DNA of 36,757 bases from Singulisphaera sp. GP187 (lineage in GTDB: Bacteria; Planctomycetota; UBA1135; UBA2386), in assembly GCA_945871815.1 (NCBI GenBank), contig CAMBXM010000019.1, positions 1 through 36,757 of the forward strand, given 5' to 3'. Under the pieces are notes generated by a model that made no database searches, had not been told where the DNA came from, and was given only the letters and a program-made list of their open reading frames with translations. Below, one piece after another: positions 25,858-34,700 of the stretch (position 1 is its first letter; each line of letters begins with the position of its first letter). The position numbers and the translations under genes are program-made.

Positions 25858-26131
25858 GCGCGGCAGAACATACCGAGTCCCAGCCGTGCGGGCGTCGTTT
25901 GCGCGCCAGTCACTGCATCCAGAGCTTGACCGCCGCGTACCACTTCGGCGAGCACGGGAACGGCGGCGAGAGCGGTCGCGTGGTCAGCGCGGCAGGCGAG
26001 GAAAGCGTCGATTCAGACGCCGCAAGAACTCGGCGTGCCGAAGCAGGGAATCGATCGGGTGGCTGCCGGACATCGCAGGTCCGAACACCGCCGCGTGACC
26101 GGTCGCGCGCCAGTGCCGCTACGCTGGGTCG
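25858..26131. other. Divergent intergenic region with coding-like fragments on the minus strand
   Basis: No complete gene is convincing in these 274 bases. On the minus strand a 29-residue open frame (26073 to 25984, ending FPRLPR) stops exactly where another frame takes on a strongly coding-like third-position GC bias (25987-25913), ending PCSPKWYAAVKLWMQ before a TGA at 25910-25912. The two could be halves of a small gene broken by a frameshift, or chance in GC-rich DNA. The region should also carry promoters for the divergent genes, but none stands out. Confidence 0.3.
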
Positions 26132-28627
26132 ATGGCGGCTCGCCTCCTCATCGCCAGTCTGTTGGTCACAGGCCTAGGCGCCCAAGAACGGCACTGGGCT
26201 TTCGTGCCGCCGGTTCGCCCCGCGGTGCCAAAGGTCGACCTCGCGACCCGAGCTGCGGACGACTGGTCCCGCAATGACGTCGATCGCTTCGTGCTTGCGC
26301 GTTCCACTGGTCGCGGTTTGTCGCCGTCGCCCGAGGCGTCTCGGGCTGAGTGGCTGCGGCGTGTAACCTTCGACCTCACCGGCTTGCCGCCGACTCTCGC
26401 CGACCTCGAGAGGTTTCAACTCGACGCGAGCAGCGATGCCCACGAACGCGTCGTGCAGCAGTTGCTCGCGTCGCCAGCGGCAGCCGAGGAGTCGACGCGC
26501 CTGTGGCTCGACCTTGCTCGCTATGCCGACACTCACGGCATGCAGCGCGATCAAGTGCGTTCGTTGTGGCGCTGGCGCGATTGGGTGCTCGACGCCCAGC
26601 TGGCGAACATGCCGTTTGATCGCTTCGTCACCGAACAACTCGCCGGCGACCTGTTGCAGAACGCGACCACCGCGCAGCGCATCGCCAGCGGGTTCTTGCG
26701 CAACAACCCGAGCTCCGACGAAGGCGGGCTGATCCCGGAGGAGTACCTCGTCCTCTATGCCAAGAGCCGAACCGACGCCTTTGGCACGGCCTTGCTCGGG
26801 TTGACGGTCGGCTGCGCGCAGTGCCACGACCACAAGTCGGATCCACTGTCGCAGCGCGACTACTACCGCTTGTCGGCTTACTTCGCGTCCTTCGCCGAGG
26901 CCGGCAACGATGGTGGGGACCTCGCGCCGGCGCCGGCGATCCCGGCGCCGCGGGTCCACGAAGTCGCCGAACGCCAGCGTCTCGATGCGGCGGTGATCGC
27001 TGCGCAGGCCGGGTTTGATGGCCTTGGGTGGCAACGGCTCGATCTCGCGGCCGTTGGCCCAACGCCGTTTGCAGCGCGCGACGATGGGTCCCTGGTGGCG
27101 ACCGGGGCGGTGCCGGAGCGCGCGGACTACGTGGTGCGCGCCACCGGTTCCTTTGCCGCGGTGCGTGCGCTGCGGCTTTCGGTCTTGCCCGACGACAGTC
27201 TGCCGGAACGCGGTCCAGGTCGCGCCGACAACGGCAACTTCGTGCTCTGTGAGCTTGCAGTGTTCGCCTCTGTCGAGGGCAAACCGCAGCGCATCGCGCT
27301 GGCGACCGCCGATGCCGACTACGCGCAAGAGGGCCACGAGCCAATGCGTGCAATCGACGGCGATGCGACCACCGGATGGGCTGTGCAAGGCCGGCACGAA
27401 CCGATGCACCTGCAGGTCGCATTTGCGGCGCCGTTGCCTGCAGCGACGACGACGATCGAAGTTCGTCTGTGCCACCAGTCGGTGCATGCGCGGCATCTCA
27501 TCGGTCGCTTCGCGATCCACGCAACTGCGGCGGAGTTGACGGCGCAGCCCGAGCGCCTGCGGGACGCGCTGCGGGCGCTCGCCGCGTTCGATGCTGCTCT
27601 GCCGCAGTGCATGGTCAGCGCGGACTTGGCTGAGCCAAGAGCCGTGCACGTGCTGCTGCGCGGGCGCTACGACCTGCACGGCGAACGCGTGACTCCCGGC
27701 ACGCCGAGCTTCTTGCCGCCGTTGCCGGCCTCGTTGCCAGCGGACCGTCGTGCGCTCGCCGCGTGGCTGTTCGATCGCGACCATCCGCTGACCGCGCGCG
27801 TCGCCGTCAACCGCATCTGGCAGCGCCATTTCGGGCGCGGGCTGGTCGCAACGCCGCACGACTTCGGCGTTCTCGGCGCGCGTCCCAGTCACGAAGCGCT
27901 GCTCGACTGGCTGGCCTGCGAGTTTCGCGACAGCGGCTTTGACGAGCGCCACCTGCACACTCTGCTGGTGACCTCGGCGACCTATCGACAGTCGTCGCGC
28001 GTGCAGCCCTTGCAGCTAGAGCGGGACCCCGACAACCTCTACCTGATGCGCATGCCGCGCCTTCGTCTGCCGGCCGAGTCGATTCGGGATCAGGCGCTGG
28101 CCATCGCCGGCTTGCTGGTGCCGACGATCGGTGGGCCGAGCGTGCGTATCTCGCAGCCGCCGGGCATCTGGGAGGCCGTCGCGTTTCCGGGCAGCAACAC
28201 CGAGCGCTACACGGCCGACACCGGCGACGCGCTGCATCGCCGCAGCCTCTACACGTTTTGGAAGCGCACGGCCCCGCCACCCCTCATGTCGATCTTCGAC
28301 GCGCCGGGTCGCGAGCACTGTGTGGTCGAACGCCAAGTGACCAACACGCCGCTGCAAGTTCTCGCCCTGTGGAACGACGAAGGCCTCGTCGAGGCGGCGC
28401 GCGCATTTGCCGAACGGTGTCTTGCGGCGAGCGACGATGACGTGGTTCGGGTGCACTTTGCCTTCCGCACCGTGCTGCAGCGCGAACCGACGACGGCGGA
28501 GACAGCGACCTGTCTTCGCCTGCTCGATCGGCACCCGACGCTGACGACAGCGACGGAGCAACTGACGGCGTGGACGGTGCTCACCAACCTGCTGTTGTCG
28601 CTCGACGAAGCGCTGCATCGCAACTGA
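26132..28627 (+). CDS. DUF1549/DUF1553 (PSD1-type) protein lacking the cytochrome domain
   Basis: 831 residues from ATG 26132, with a signal peptide (ARLLIASLLVTGLGAQ). The DUF1549 region covers about residues 45-250: WSRNDVDRFVLAR, LRRVTFDLTGLPPTLADLERF, WLDLARYADTHG, and the heme-like Cys motif VGCAQCHDHKSDPLSQRDYYRL (Cys228, Cys231, His232). Residues about 330-465 form a beta-rich insert resembling a discoidin-like fold (AIDGDATTGWAVQG). DUF1553 follows from about residue 535 (RRALAAWLFDRDHPLTARVAVNRIWQRHFGRGLV, here cited as RVAVNRIWQRHFGRGLV; LPAESIRDQALAIAGLL; PPPLMSIFDAPGREHC). The N-terminal planctomycete cytochrome C domain of longer relatives is missing. The biochemical role is not established; secretion and the DUF1501 partner one base downstream suggest extracytoplasmic function, perhaps in polysaccharide metabolism. 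Confidence 0.93.
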   Translation: MAARLLIASLLVTGLGAQERHWAFVPPVRPAVPKVDLATRAADDWSRNDVDRFVLARSTGRGLSPSPEASRAEWLRRVTFDLTGLPPTLADLERFQLDASSDAHERVVQQLLASPAAAEESTRLWLDLARYADTHGMQRDQVRSLWRWRDWVLDAQLANMPFDRFVTEQLAGDLLQNATTAQRIASGFLRNNPSSDEGGLIPEEYLVLYAKSRTDAFGTALLGLTVGCAQCHDHKSDPLSQRDYYRLSAYFASFAEAGNDGGDLAPAPAIPAPRVHEVAERQRLDAAVIAAQAGFDGLGWQRLDLAAVGPTPFAARDDGSLVATGAVPERADYVVRATGSFAAVRALRLSVLPDDSLPERGPGRADNGNFVLCELAVFASVEGKPQRIALATADADYAQEGHEPMRAIDGDATTGWAVQGRHEPMHLQVAFAAPLPAATTTIEVRLCHQSVHARHLIGRFAIHATAAELTAQPERLRDALRALAAFDAALPQCMVSADLAEPRAVHVLLRGRYDLHGERVTPGTPSFLPPLPASLPADRRALAAWLFDRDHPLTARVAVNRIWQRHFGRGLVATPHDFGVLGARPSHEALLDWLACEFRDSGFDERHLHTLLVTSATYRQSSRVQPLQLERDPDNLYLMRMPRLRLPAESIRDQALAIAGLLVPTIGGPSVRISQPPGIWEAVAFPGSNTERYTADTGDALHRRSLYTFWKRTAPPPLMSIFDAPGREHCVVERQVTNTPLQVLALWNDEGLVEAARAFAERCLAASDDDVVRVHFAFRTVLQREPTTAETATCLRLLDRHPTLTTATEQLTAWTVLTNLLLSLDEALHRN

Positions 28628-28628
28628 C

Positions 28629-30032
28629 ATGGACGCACCCGTAACGGACCGCAGGACGTTCTTGGCGAGGTCCGTGTTCGCGACGGCAGGCGCCGCATTC
28701 TTCGGACTGGGCGATGAGCCACGGCGATTGCCGCACTTTGCCGCGCGCGCGCGCCGCGTGATCTACCTGCACATGTCGGGCGGACCTTCGCAGCACGACC
28801 TGTTTGACCACAAGCCAGAACTGGCGCGCTGGCACGGATCTGACTTGCCGGACTCGGTGCGACAAGGCCAACGCATCACGACGATGACCTCGAGTCAGAA
28901 GCGACTTCGCATCGTCAACACGCGGCGCGCCTTCGCGCAACGGGGGCGGTGCGGCGCGTGGATCAGCGACTTGCTGCCGTTCACGGCCCAAGTCATCGAT
29001 GAACTGGCGATCGTGCGTTCGATGCATACCGACGCCATCAACCACGAACCGGCGATCAATCTGCTGCAGACCGGTTCAGAGCAGTCGGGGCGCCCGAGCT
29101 TTGGTGCGTGGCTCGCGTGGGCGATGGGCAGCGAGGCGCGCGACTTGCCTGCCTTTGTCGTGCTGCACTCCTCATGGAGCGGGCCCAAGGTCGATCAGCC
29201 GCTCTATCACCGATTGTGGGGCGCAGGCTTTCTGCCGGCAGAGCACCAGGGGGTGTTGCTGCGCGGTCAGGGCGATCCCGTGCTGTTCTTGCAGAACCCA
29301 GCCGGCATCACGCGTGCGAGCCGCGGCCAGCAACTCGCAGCGATGGCCGAACTCAACGCGGCAGCTCACGAGCGCTATCTCGATCCCGGCATCGCGGCGC
29401 GGCAGCAGCAAGCGGAGTTGGCGTTCCGCATGCAGATGGCGGTGCCAGAACTCGTCGCGTTCGAGTCCGAGCCGGAGCACGTTCGTGCGCTCTATGGCCA
29501 GGAGGTGATGACGCGGGGCACGTTTGCCAACAATGCGCTGATGGCGCGGCGACTGCTGGAGCGCGGCGTGCGCTGCGTCCAGATCTACCATCGCGGTTGG
29601 GATCAACACCGCAACCTGGATTTGGACCTGCCGCGGCAGTGCGCGGACATCGATCGTGCGACGGCGGCGCTGCTGATCGACCTCCGCCAGCGCGGCATGC
29701 TCGACGACACGCTGGTGGTCTGGACCAGCGAGTTCGGTCGGACGGTCTACGCCCAGGGCGAGCTCGAGGACGGTAGCTTCGGCCGCGACCATCATCCGCG
29801 CTGTTTCGTCACCTGGCTTGCGGGCGGCGGCGTGCGCGCGGGGGCTCAGGTCGGAGCCACCGATGAACTGGGCTACAACGTGGTCGCCGACCCGGTGCAC
29901 GTGCACGACCTCAACGCGACCTTGCTGCACTTGCTCGGCTTCGATCACGAACGGCTGACGTTTCGTTACGAGGGTCGCGAGTTTCGACTCACCGACGTGC
30001 ACGGTCGCGTCGTGCGTGCTGTGCTGTCGTGA
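28629..30032 (+). CDS. DUF1501 protein with Tat signal
   Basis: 467 residues from ATG 28629, one base after the stop of the DUF1549/DUF1553 gene, so the two are surely co-transcribed. The N-terminus carries a twin-arginine export motif (TDRRTFLARS, then VFATAGAAFFGLG), meaning export in folded form. The rest is typical DUF1501, a sulfatase/alkaline-phosphatase-like fold: VIYLHMSGGPSQHDLFDHKP, LAIVRSMHTDAINHEPA, RPSFGAWLAWAMG, GVRCVQIYHRGWDQH, TLVVWTSEFGRT and FGRDHHPRCFVTWLAGGGV. His and Asp residues at GPSQHDLFD, SEFGRT and GRDHHP fit the metal-binding sites of that superfamily. The substrate is unknown. Such pairs with DUF1549/DUF1553 occur in many copies in planctomycete genomes. Confidence 0.94.
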   Translation: MDAPVTDRRTFLARSVFATAGAAFFGLGDEPRRLPHFAARARRVIYLHMSGGPSQHDLFDHKPELARWHGSDLPDSVRQGQRITTMTSSQKRLRIVNTRRAFAQRGRCGAWISDLLPFTAQVIDELAIVRSMHTDAINHEPAINLLQTGSEQSGRPSFGAWLAWAMGSEARDLPAFVVLHSSWSGPKVDQPLYHRLWGAGFLPAEHQGVLLRGQGDPVLFLQNPAGITRASRGQQLAAMAELNAAAHERYLDPGIAARQQQAELAFRMQMAVPELVAFESEPEHVRALYGQEVMTRGTFANNALMARRLLERGVRCVQIYHRGWDQHRNLDLDLPRQCADIDRATAALLIDLRQRGMLDDTLVVWTSEFGRTVYAQGELEDGSFGRDHHPRCFVTWLAGGGVRAGAQVGATDELGYNVVADPVHVHDLNATLLHLLGFDHERLTFRYEGREFRLTDVHGRVVRAVLS

Positions 30033-30065
30033 AGCGCGCAGTTCTCGCGCGGCGTCGACCGGCAA

Positions 30066-30143
30066 CTACCTGGTGCTGGCAAGGCGATGGCTGTGGTGCT
30101 CGAAGAAGTCGGCATCCTTCTGACCGCGGACGAGCTCTTGCAT
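30066..30143 (-). other. Coding-like 25-residue stretch in frame behind the metallopeptidase stop
   Basis: Directly after the TGA of the gene at 30159-33353, the same minus-strand frame continues RELET, then an ATG at 30143, MQELVRGQKDADFFEHHS, and ends at a TAG (30068-30066). The codons are mostly G or C at the third position and the residue mix looks like real protein. Options are a very short separate peptide, a tail lost by a nonsense mutation, or read-through of a TGA followed by C. No ribosome-binding site is visible before the ATG. Confidence 0.3.
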
Positions 30144-30158
30144 GGTCTCTAGTTCTCG

Positions 30159-33100
30159 TCACTTGGTGCGCGAGGGCCCGCGCAGTTCGATGGACTCGAC
30201 GCGCAGTTGCTCTCCCCACGTCGCAATCCCGATCCGTGTCTTGCCCGGGATCGGGAGCAGCGGTGCTTGGTCGAACAACACCTGACCGCCGAGCTTTACC
30301 GACAGTCGCTTGGCCCAATACGTGAGTTCGAGTTCCACCGACTTCTTGCCGTCCTTGGTGAAGGGCACGAGGTCTGACATGTGGATACGCAAGTCGTAGC
30401 GTTCGATGTAGGCACGAACCCTGTCGTCGTGCGGCTCGAGGATCAGCGTGAGACCGCACAGGGCATCGCGCTGGCCGTCGCCCTGCACGATGACGCAGGC
30501 CTTCGGCGCGGCGTTGTCGGCCGGCAACTCGACAACCAGACGGAAAGCGTCGAGTTGTTCGGTTGCCTTCTCGGGAAGCCAAGCGAGGTTGGAGGGCGAG
30601 TCCTTGGGAAAGCCGGGGCGAACGGTGTACTTGCGCCACTCGACTTCGCGTTCGGTCGCGAAGCCCTCGAGCGCGCCATTGCGCACGCGCCACTTGCCGA
30701 CCGTCGGGTCCAGCTTTCGGTGGGCTCCGGTCTGGTCAAAGCGCACACGAAACCGAGATGGCCACTTCTGGCCGTCGGGCAACTCGACCGCCGCGAGCTG
30801 CTTGGTCGGTTCGTCGAGGTCTGTGCTCCAACCGGGCAGCGGTAGACCATTGCGCTGCGCGATGGCGAGGGTCAGGCCCGATGGCCCGGACGTGTTCTTG
30901 ACCTTCACGAGCACCTTGTTGCGGCCCTTCCTCAGTTTGACGGCAAAGCGGACTGCGTCCGGCAGCTGCACGCGCCAGTCAGGACGCCACGGTCCGAGCG
31001 GGCCGCGGGCGTGGTCATGCTTGCCGATCAGTTCGTCGTCGACAAACAGCGTGACGTCGTCGTCGGCACGCAGGTGGAACGACACCTCCTGTTCCTTGTC
31101 GGATGCGACGTGCGTCAGCGCGTAGATCGCGCTGTCGTCCATGTAGGCAAAGTCAAACGCGAGCCAGCCGGTCGCATCGACCGTCACGGGCTTGGGTCCG
31201 GGCTTCCGCCAGGTGGGGTTGGAATTGATGCTCTCGTAGCGCGCCTTCAGGTCGACCTCGACTTCTGGTGGGAAGCGGAAGGTGTCGGGATCGACACCTT
31301 GCTTGCGAAACGGGCCGATGATCCACCAGTCGCGAACGACGCCGAGCTCCTGGGTGTGGTCCGCAAGCTCAGCGCGCTCCGCTTGTAGGCGCGAGGCCAT
31401 GCGATCGCGCGGCACTGGCGAACCGGGGGAGTCTTCGAGAGTCGGCCCGAGCGCGGTCTTCTTGGCGGCTGTCTGCTCGAGCCGAATTGCGGCGAGATCG
31501 CTCGGCAGCAGCGGCCAACGGAAGCGAATGAGATCGTCGAGTGCCTGATCACCGAACGCTTCGCAGAGATGGAACGCGAAAGCTCGAGCCAGCGTTGGCG
31601 TGCGCGCGTCCTTGATGGGGCACGCGCGGTAGTCGCGGAAGAACTTGCGATACAACTGCCAGCGGTAGCCGTCGCCGCTCTTGCCGTACGTCGTGATGAA
31701 GTGCAGGAAGAAGCCGGCGCTGGGCCCGTAGTTGGGGATGCGCCAGTACTCGAGATCGCGATCGAGGTAGTCCTGCAAGAACGCGCGTGCCGCCAAGCCC
31801 ATGGCGGCGCGGCCGCCGGCAACCTGATGGAGTTCCGTCATCGCGACGGCGGCGCCGAAATCGGCGAGTCCTTCGTGCATCCCGCCGTAGACCGGTGCGG
31901 TGTCGTCGATGCAGTGGGTCAGCTCGTGGTAGAGCAGGCCGTTGTCGACGCGCAGCGCCTTCTGCGTCGCATCCGCGTTGCCGATGTCGATGATCTTGCC
32001 GCCACCGACGCCACCGCCGAACTCCCACAGTTCCTTCCAGTAGACGGTGACGCGATCGCCATCGGGGTTGGGCACGCGGCCGAACAGATCGGTGAGGTAG
32101 AGGTAGGCGAGGTCGAAGCGCAGCAGGCTGTCGTCGACGATGCCGTCGACGAGTTGCTGCGGGCCGATCAGCACGAAGCGATGGGAGACGCGCTGCCCAG
32201 TTCGCGCCCAGCATGGGTGATTCATGGCGGCTTCGGCTTCGACGCGCTCCTCGGCGGGGACGTCGTCCAGCCAGGCCTTCTCGATCGCGGCCCGCGCGAC
32301 CTCGGCTTCTTGGCGCAGCTCCGGCGTGAACTCGAGCGTGCGCATCAGCTCACGGGCGACGGCCCGCTTGCTGCGGTCCTTCGCCATCTTCGTCGCGACC
32401 TCGAAGCGCGCTTGCCCCTTTGGGGTGTTGGCGTCGAGCTGCTTGAGCTCGCGGTCCTGCGCGTCGTCGAGTGCGAAGACCTTGGCGACGATGCCGTCGC
32501 GATCCTGAGAAACGCGCTGTTGGTCGCCAAGCGCCCCGAGCACGGCGCGGTCGGCGTCCTCTTGCAGCGCGCCGCCGACGTCGTCGAGCAGCAACAGGGC
32601 GCCGAGCAGCTTGCCGCGATCGTGCATGCGACCGGCGACCTGGCGCAGGTAGCGCGCGCGTTCCTCACGGATGCGGCCTTGCACGATGTCGTGTTCTTCG
32701 AACGTAAGCGGCGCCGGCGGCATCTTGCCCACCGCGGCGAGCGCCTTCTGCAGCTTGTCCTTCAGCGGGTAGTCGTCGATGCGCCGGAAGGTGAATTCGA
32801 GCTGATCCCAGGCGTCCTGGGGTTGTCTCGCGGCGAGTGCGGTGGCGGCTGCGATCACGGCGTCGACGGCCGCGGCATCGGGTGTTGCCGACAAGTCGGG
32901 GAACACGAAGCTGGCCACCGCTGCCATGCCGTCGCTGCCGATGGACGATGCGAGCCCCGGCACGACCTTGTCGATGGCGGGATCGAAGAACCCGAGGCAT
33001 ACCTCGACGGTGTCGCCTGCTTTCACGCCGGCGGGCTGGGTGCGGAACACCAACGGGATCGCGTAGTCGACGGGTTTGCCCTTGGTCCACTGCTTGGTGG

Positions 33101-33353
33101 CGACGGGCGGCGTGTGGTCGCGGCGCAGAAAGGAGCGGCCACCGCGGCGCAGCTCGATGCGTACGGAGAGTGGCCGATCGAGCGCTTCCTCGGCGACGAA
33201 GTGCAGCTGCAGGCGCGCACTGCCGGTGACCGCGATCGAGCTGGGGTCCACCGTTGCCGTGACCCGGACCGGGATCGACGCCGCAGGGTCTTGGACTGCG
33301 AGTGATGGCGCAAGCAGGAGCGCGAGAACCAGACGTTGGCGGTGACGGAGCAT
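30159..33353 (-). CDS. Large secreted HExxH metallopeptidase with C-terminal beta-sandwich domains
   Basis: 1064 residues from ATG 33353, chosen because it begins a clear signal peptide (MLRHRQRLVLALLLAPSLAVQ); the frame runs open to 33590 without one. Residues about 25-170 are beta-rich (VRVTATVDPSSIAVTGSARL). Residues about 190-420 are helical. A gluzincin-type site follows: YHELTH (His476, Glu477, His480) and MHEGLADFGAA with Glu494 as probable third zinc ligand, similar to peptidase-MA-like families. Residues about 673-850 form a PA14-like or related beta-sandwich (WWIIGPFRKQGVD; VSFHLRADDDVTLFVDDELIG; GRNKVLVKVKN). Residues about 865-1064 look like a LamG/DUF1080-type jelly roll (WRVRNGALEGFA ... 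KTRIGIATWGEQLRVESIELRG). The protein probably acts outside the cytoplasm on protein or on sugar-coated surfaces; its substrate is unknown. It is convergent with the DUF1501 gene. Confidence 0.85.
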   Translation of the reverse strand: MLRHRQRLVLALLLAPSLAVQDPAASIPVRVTATVDPSSIAVTGSARLQLHFVAEEALDRPLSVRIELRRGGRSFLRRDHTPPVATKQWTKGKPVDYAIPLVFRTQPAGVKAGDTVEVCLGFFDPAIDKVVPGLASSIGSDGMAAVASFVFPDLSATPDAAAVDAVIAAATALAARQPQDAWDQLEFTFRRIDDYPLKDKLQKALAAVGKMPPAPLTFEEHDIVQGRIREERARYLRQVAGRMHDRGKLLGALLLLDDVGGALQEDADRAVLGALGDQQRVSQDRDGIVAKVFALDDAQDRELKQLDANTPKGQARFEVATKMAKDRSKRAVARELMRTLEFTPELRQEAEVARAAIEKAWLDDVPAEERVEAEAAMNHPCWARTGQRVSHRFVLIGPQQLVDGIVDDSLLRFDLAYLYLTDLFGRVPNPDGDRVTVYWKELWEFGGGVGGGKIIDIGNADATQKALRVDNGLLYHELTHCIDDTAPVYGGMHEGLADFGAAVAMTELHQVAGGRAAMGLAARAFLQDYLDRDLEYWRIPNYGPSAGFFLHFITTYGKSGDGYRWQLYRKFFRDYRACPIKDARTPTLARAFAFHLCEAFGDQALDDLIRFRWPLLPSDLAAIRLEQTAAKKTALGPTLEDSPGSPVPRDRMASRLQAERAELADHTQELGVVRDWWIIGPFRKQGVDPDTFRFPPEVEVDLKARYESINSNPTWRKPGPKPVTVDATGWLAFDFAYMDDSAIYALTHVASDKEQEVSFHLRADDDVTLFVDDELIGKHDHARGPLGPWRPDWRVQLPDAVRFAVKLRKGRNKVLVKVKNTSGPSGLTLAIAQRNGLPLPGWSTDLDEPTKQLAAVELPDGQKWPSRFRVRFDQTGAHRKLDPTVGKWRVRNGALEGFATEREVEWRKYTVRPGFPKDSPSNLAWLPEKATEQLDAFRLVVELPADNAAPKACVIVQGDGQRDALCGLTLILEPHDDRVRAYIERYDLRIHMSDLVPFTKDGKKSVELELTYWAKRLSVKLGGQVLFDQAPLLPIPGKTRIGIATWGEQLRVESIELRGPSRTK

Positions 33354-33569
33354 GCGAAGCACGAGCGACGAAGCGTAATGGGGGGACGCAACGCGCGGGA
33401 TCGGGGAGGAGCAAACACGGCGAATCGCGACCCCCAACTGGGCGGCGCCGGCCGTGCGCGTTGGTCGGTGTTGCAGTGCGGAGTGGCGGAAGCGCAACGC
33501 TGAGCTCGCAGCCGGGCGCACGATGGACAAGAGCCCAGCGGGCCGGCCCGCTGGCGACGATCCAGGTAC

Positions 33570-33597
33570 TTGACACCATTGCACGGCCATCTACTTT
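33570..33597 (+). promoter_or_regulatory. Probable sigma-70-type promoter
   Basis: A perfect TTGACA (33570-33575) is followed after 16 bases by TACTTT (33592-33597), a half-match to TATAAT. Transcription would begin near 33604, only about 20 bases ahead of the GTG at 33626, with GGAGG at 33612-33616 as ribosome-binding site. It is placed correctly for the membrane-protein and regulator pair that follows. Confidence 0.5.
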
Positions 33598-33625
33598 GCT
33601 GCACAAAGCCTGGAGGCTCTTGCCC

Positions 33626-34234
33626 GTGGAACTTCGCGACGCCATCGACCAACTGACAGTGATCCGGTCCCAGCTCGCGCGCACCGAACGGTTGCGCTGC
33701 TTGCGCGCCGTGCCCGTGGCGTTTTCAGCGGTCCTCGCCCTCATCGCTGCGCTCGCGCAGAGTTGTTGGATCGCTGACCCAACCGCCGAACCGATGCGAT
33801 ATCTGATCCTATGGGTCGGCAGCGCGGTCACCTCGATGGTGGCGGCAGCGATGGAGATGGCCTTCCGCGTGCGCCGCAGCAGCGGCACCTTGGCCAGCGC
33901 CACGACGCTGCTGGCGTGGGAGCAGTTCGCACCGGCACTGTTCGCGGGCGCCGCCCTCACGACCTTTGTGGCGACTCGGCTGGGCGACCAGTTGTGGTTG
34001 TTGCCGGGTCTGTGGCAGATGCTGTTCGGTCTCGGCATCCTGGCGGCGTGGCGCCTGTTGCCGGGCCTTGGATTCGTCGTCGGCGCGTTCTTTTTGCTCA
34101 GCGGCACCTCGTGTTTGTGGCTCGGCCAACAAGCACTCGAACCGTGGGCCATGGGCGTTCCGTTCACCCTCGGGCAACTCGTGCTGAGCGCAATCCTCTA
34201 CTGGCAGCTCGAGCGCGATGGAGAACTCGCATGA
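33626..34234 (+). CDS. Multi-pass membrane protein paired with a winged-helix regulator
   Basis: 202 residues from GTG 33626, supported by GGAGG at 33612-33616 with a 9-base spacer; the frame is open well upstream, but that part is Arg/Gly/Pro-rich and overlaps a promoter. A charged N-terminal helix (ELRDAIDQLTVIRSQLARTERLR) is followed by about six membrane helices, for example AVPVAFSAVLALIAALAQS, FAPALFAGAALTTFVATRL, LWQMLFGLGILAAW and LGFVVGAFFLLSGTSCLWL. No transporter or enzyme motif is visible. Its stop overlaps the start of the regulator gene (ATGA). Membrane proteins of this type coupled to an HTH_34-type regulator are a recurring pair in bacteria; the membrane partner's role is unknown. 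Confidence 0.75.
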   Translation: MELRDAIDQLTVIRSQLARTERLRCLRAVPVAFSAVLALIAALAQSCWIADPTAEPMRYLILWVGSAVTSMVAAAMEMAFRVRRSSGTLASATTLLAWEQFAPALFAGAALTTFVATRLGDQLWLLPGLWQMLFGLGILAAWRLLPGLGFVVGAFFLLSGTSCLWLGQQALEPWAMGVPFTLGQLVLSAILYWQLERDGELA

Positions 34235-34617
34235 CCGAGAAGAAGCAATCGACCGGCCGCTACGCCTACGACGGACTCGATCGCGTCATCCACGAAAAGG
34301 CCCGCCTCGGCATCCTGACCTCACTCGCGGCCCGCGTCGAAGGCGTGCTGTTCACGGATCTGAAGGAGCTGTGCCAGCTCACCGACGGCAACCTCAGTCG
34401 CCATCTGACCGTGCTTCAAGACGCTGCACTGGTCGAGATCTGGAAAGGCTTCAAAGGCAAGCGGCCGCAGACGCTCTGCCGGTTGACCGATGTCGGACGC
34501 AAGCGCTTCCTCGACTACGTCGCCGTCCTCGGTGCCGTAGTCAGCGACGCCAATGAGGCGGCCAAGTCGTCCAGGGCAAAGAAGCGCAGCGACCCCGACG
34601 GCTTTCAGCCGGCGTGA
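34231..34617 (+). CDS. Winged-helix transcriptional regulator (HTH_34-like)
   Basis: 128 residues from ATG 34231, overlapping the upstream stop in ATGA. The DNA-binding domain occupies residues about 15-95: LDRVIHEKARLGILTSLAA, FTDLKELCQLTDGNLSRHLTVLQDAALVEI (here the recognition helix is TDGNLSRHLTVLQDA), then a wing KGFKGKRPQTLCRLTDVGRKRFLDY. This matches the winged-helix family near MarR/ArsR known as HTH_34. The C-terminal tail is Lys/Ser-rich and probably disordered. No metal-binding Cys cluster is seen. It most likely regulates its own operon with the membrane protein upstream, perhaps at the promoter at 33570; that is inference. Confidence 0.88.
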   Translation: MTEKKQSTGRYAYDGLDRVIHEKARLGILTSLAARVEGVLFTDLKELCQLTDGNLSRHLTVLQDAALVEIWKGFKGKRPQTLCRLTDVGRKRFLDYVAVLGAVVSDANEAAKSSRAKKRSDPDGFQPA

Positions 34618-34700
34618 CGCCGACCTTGTCACTTCACCTCCTGCAGCACCACGGAGTGAAACTTTGCAATGCCAAGCAGATACCGACCATGGAGAACGCG

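Noticed and set aside
31569-33305. Plus-strand open frame opposite the metallopeptidase
   Set aside because: No recognisable motif, and the opposite strand carries a signal peptide and a HExxH zinc site.
34614-34700. GTG 34614 as start of ispH, overlapping the regulator stop
   Set aside because: The added 29 residues are unlike any IspH N-terminus, while ATG 34701 has a ribosome-binding site and the expected MKILRAEELGMCFGV start.
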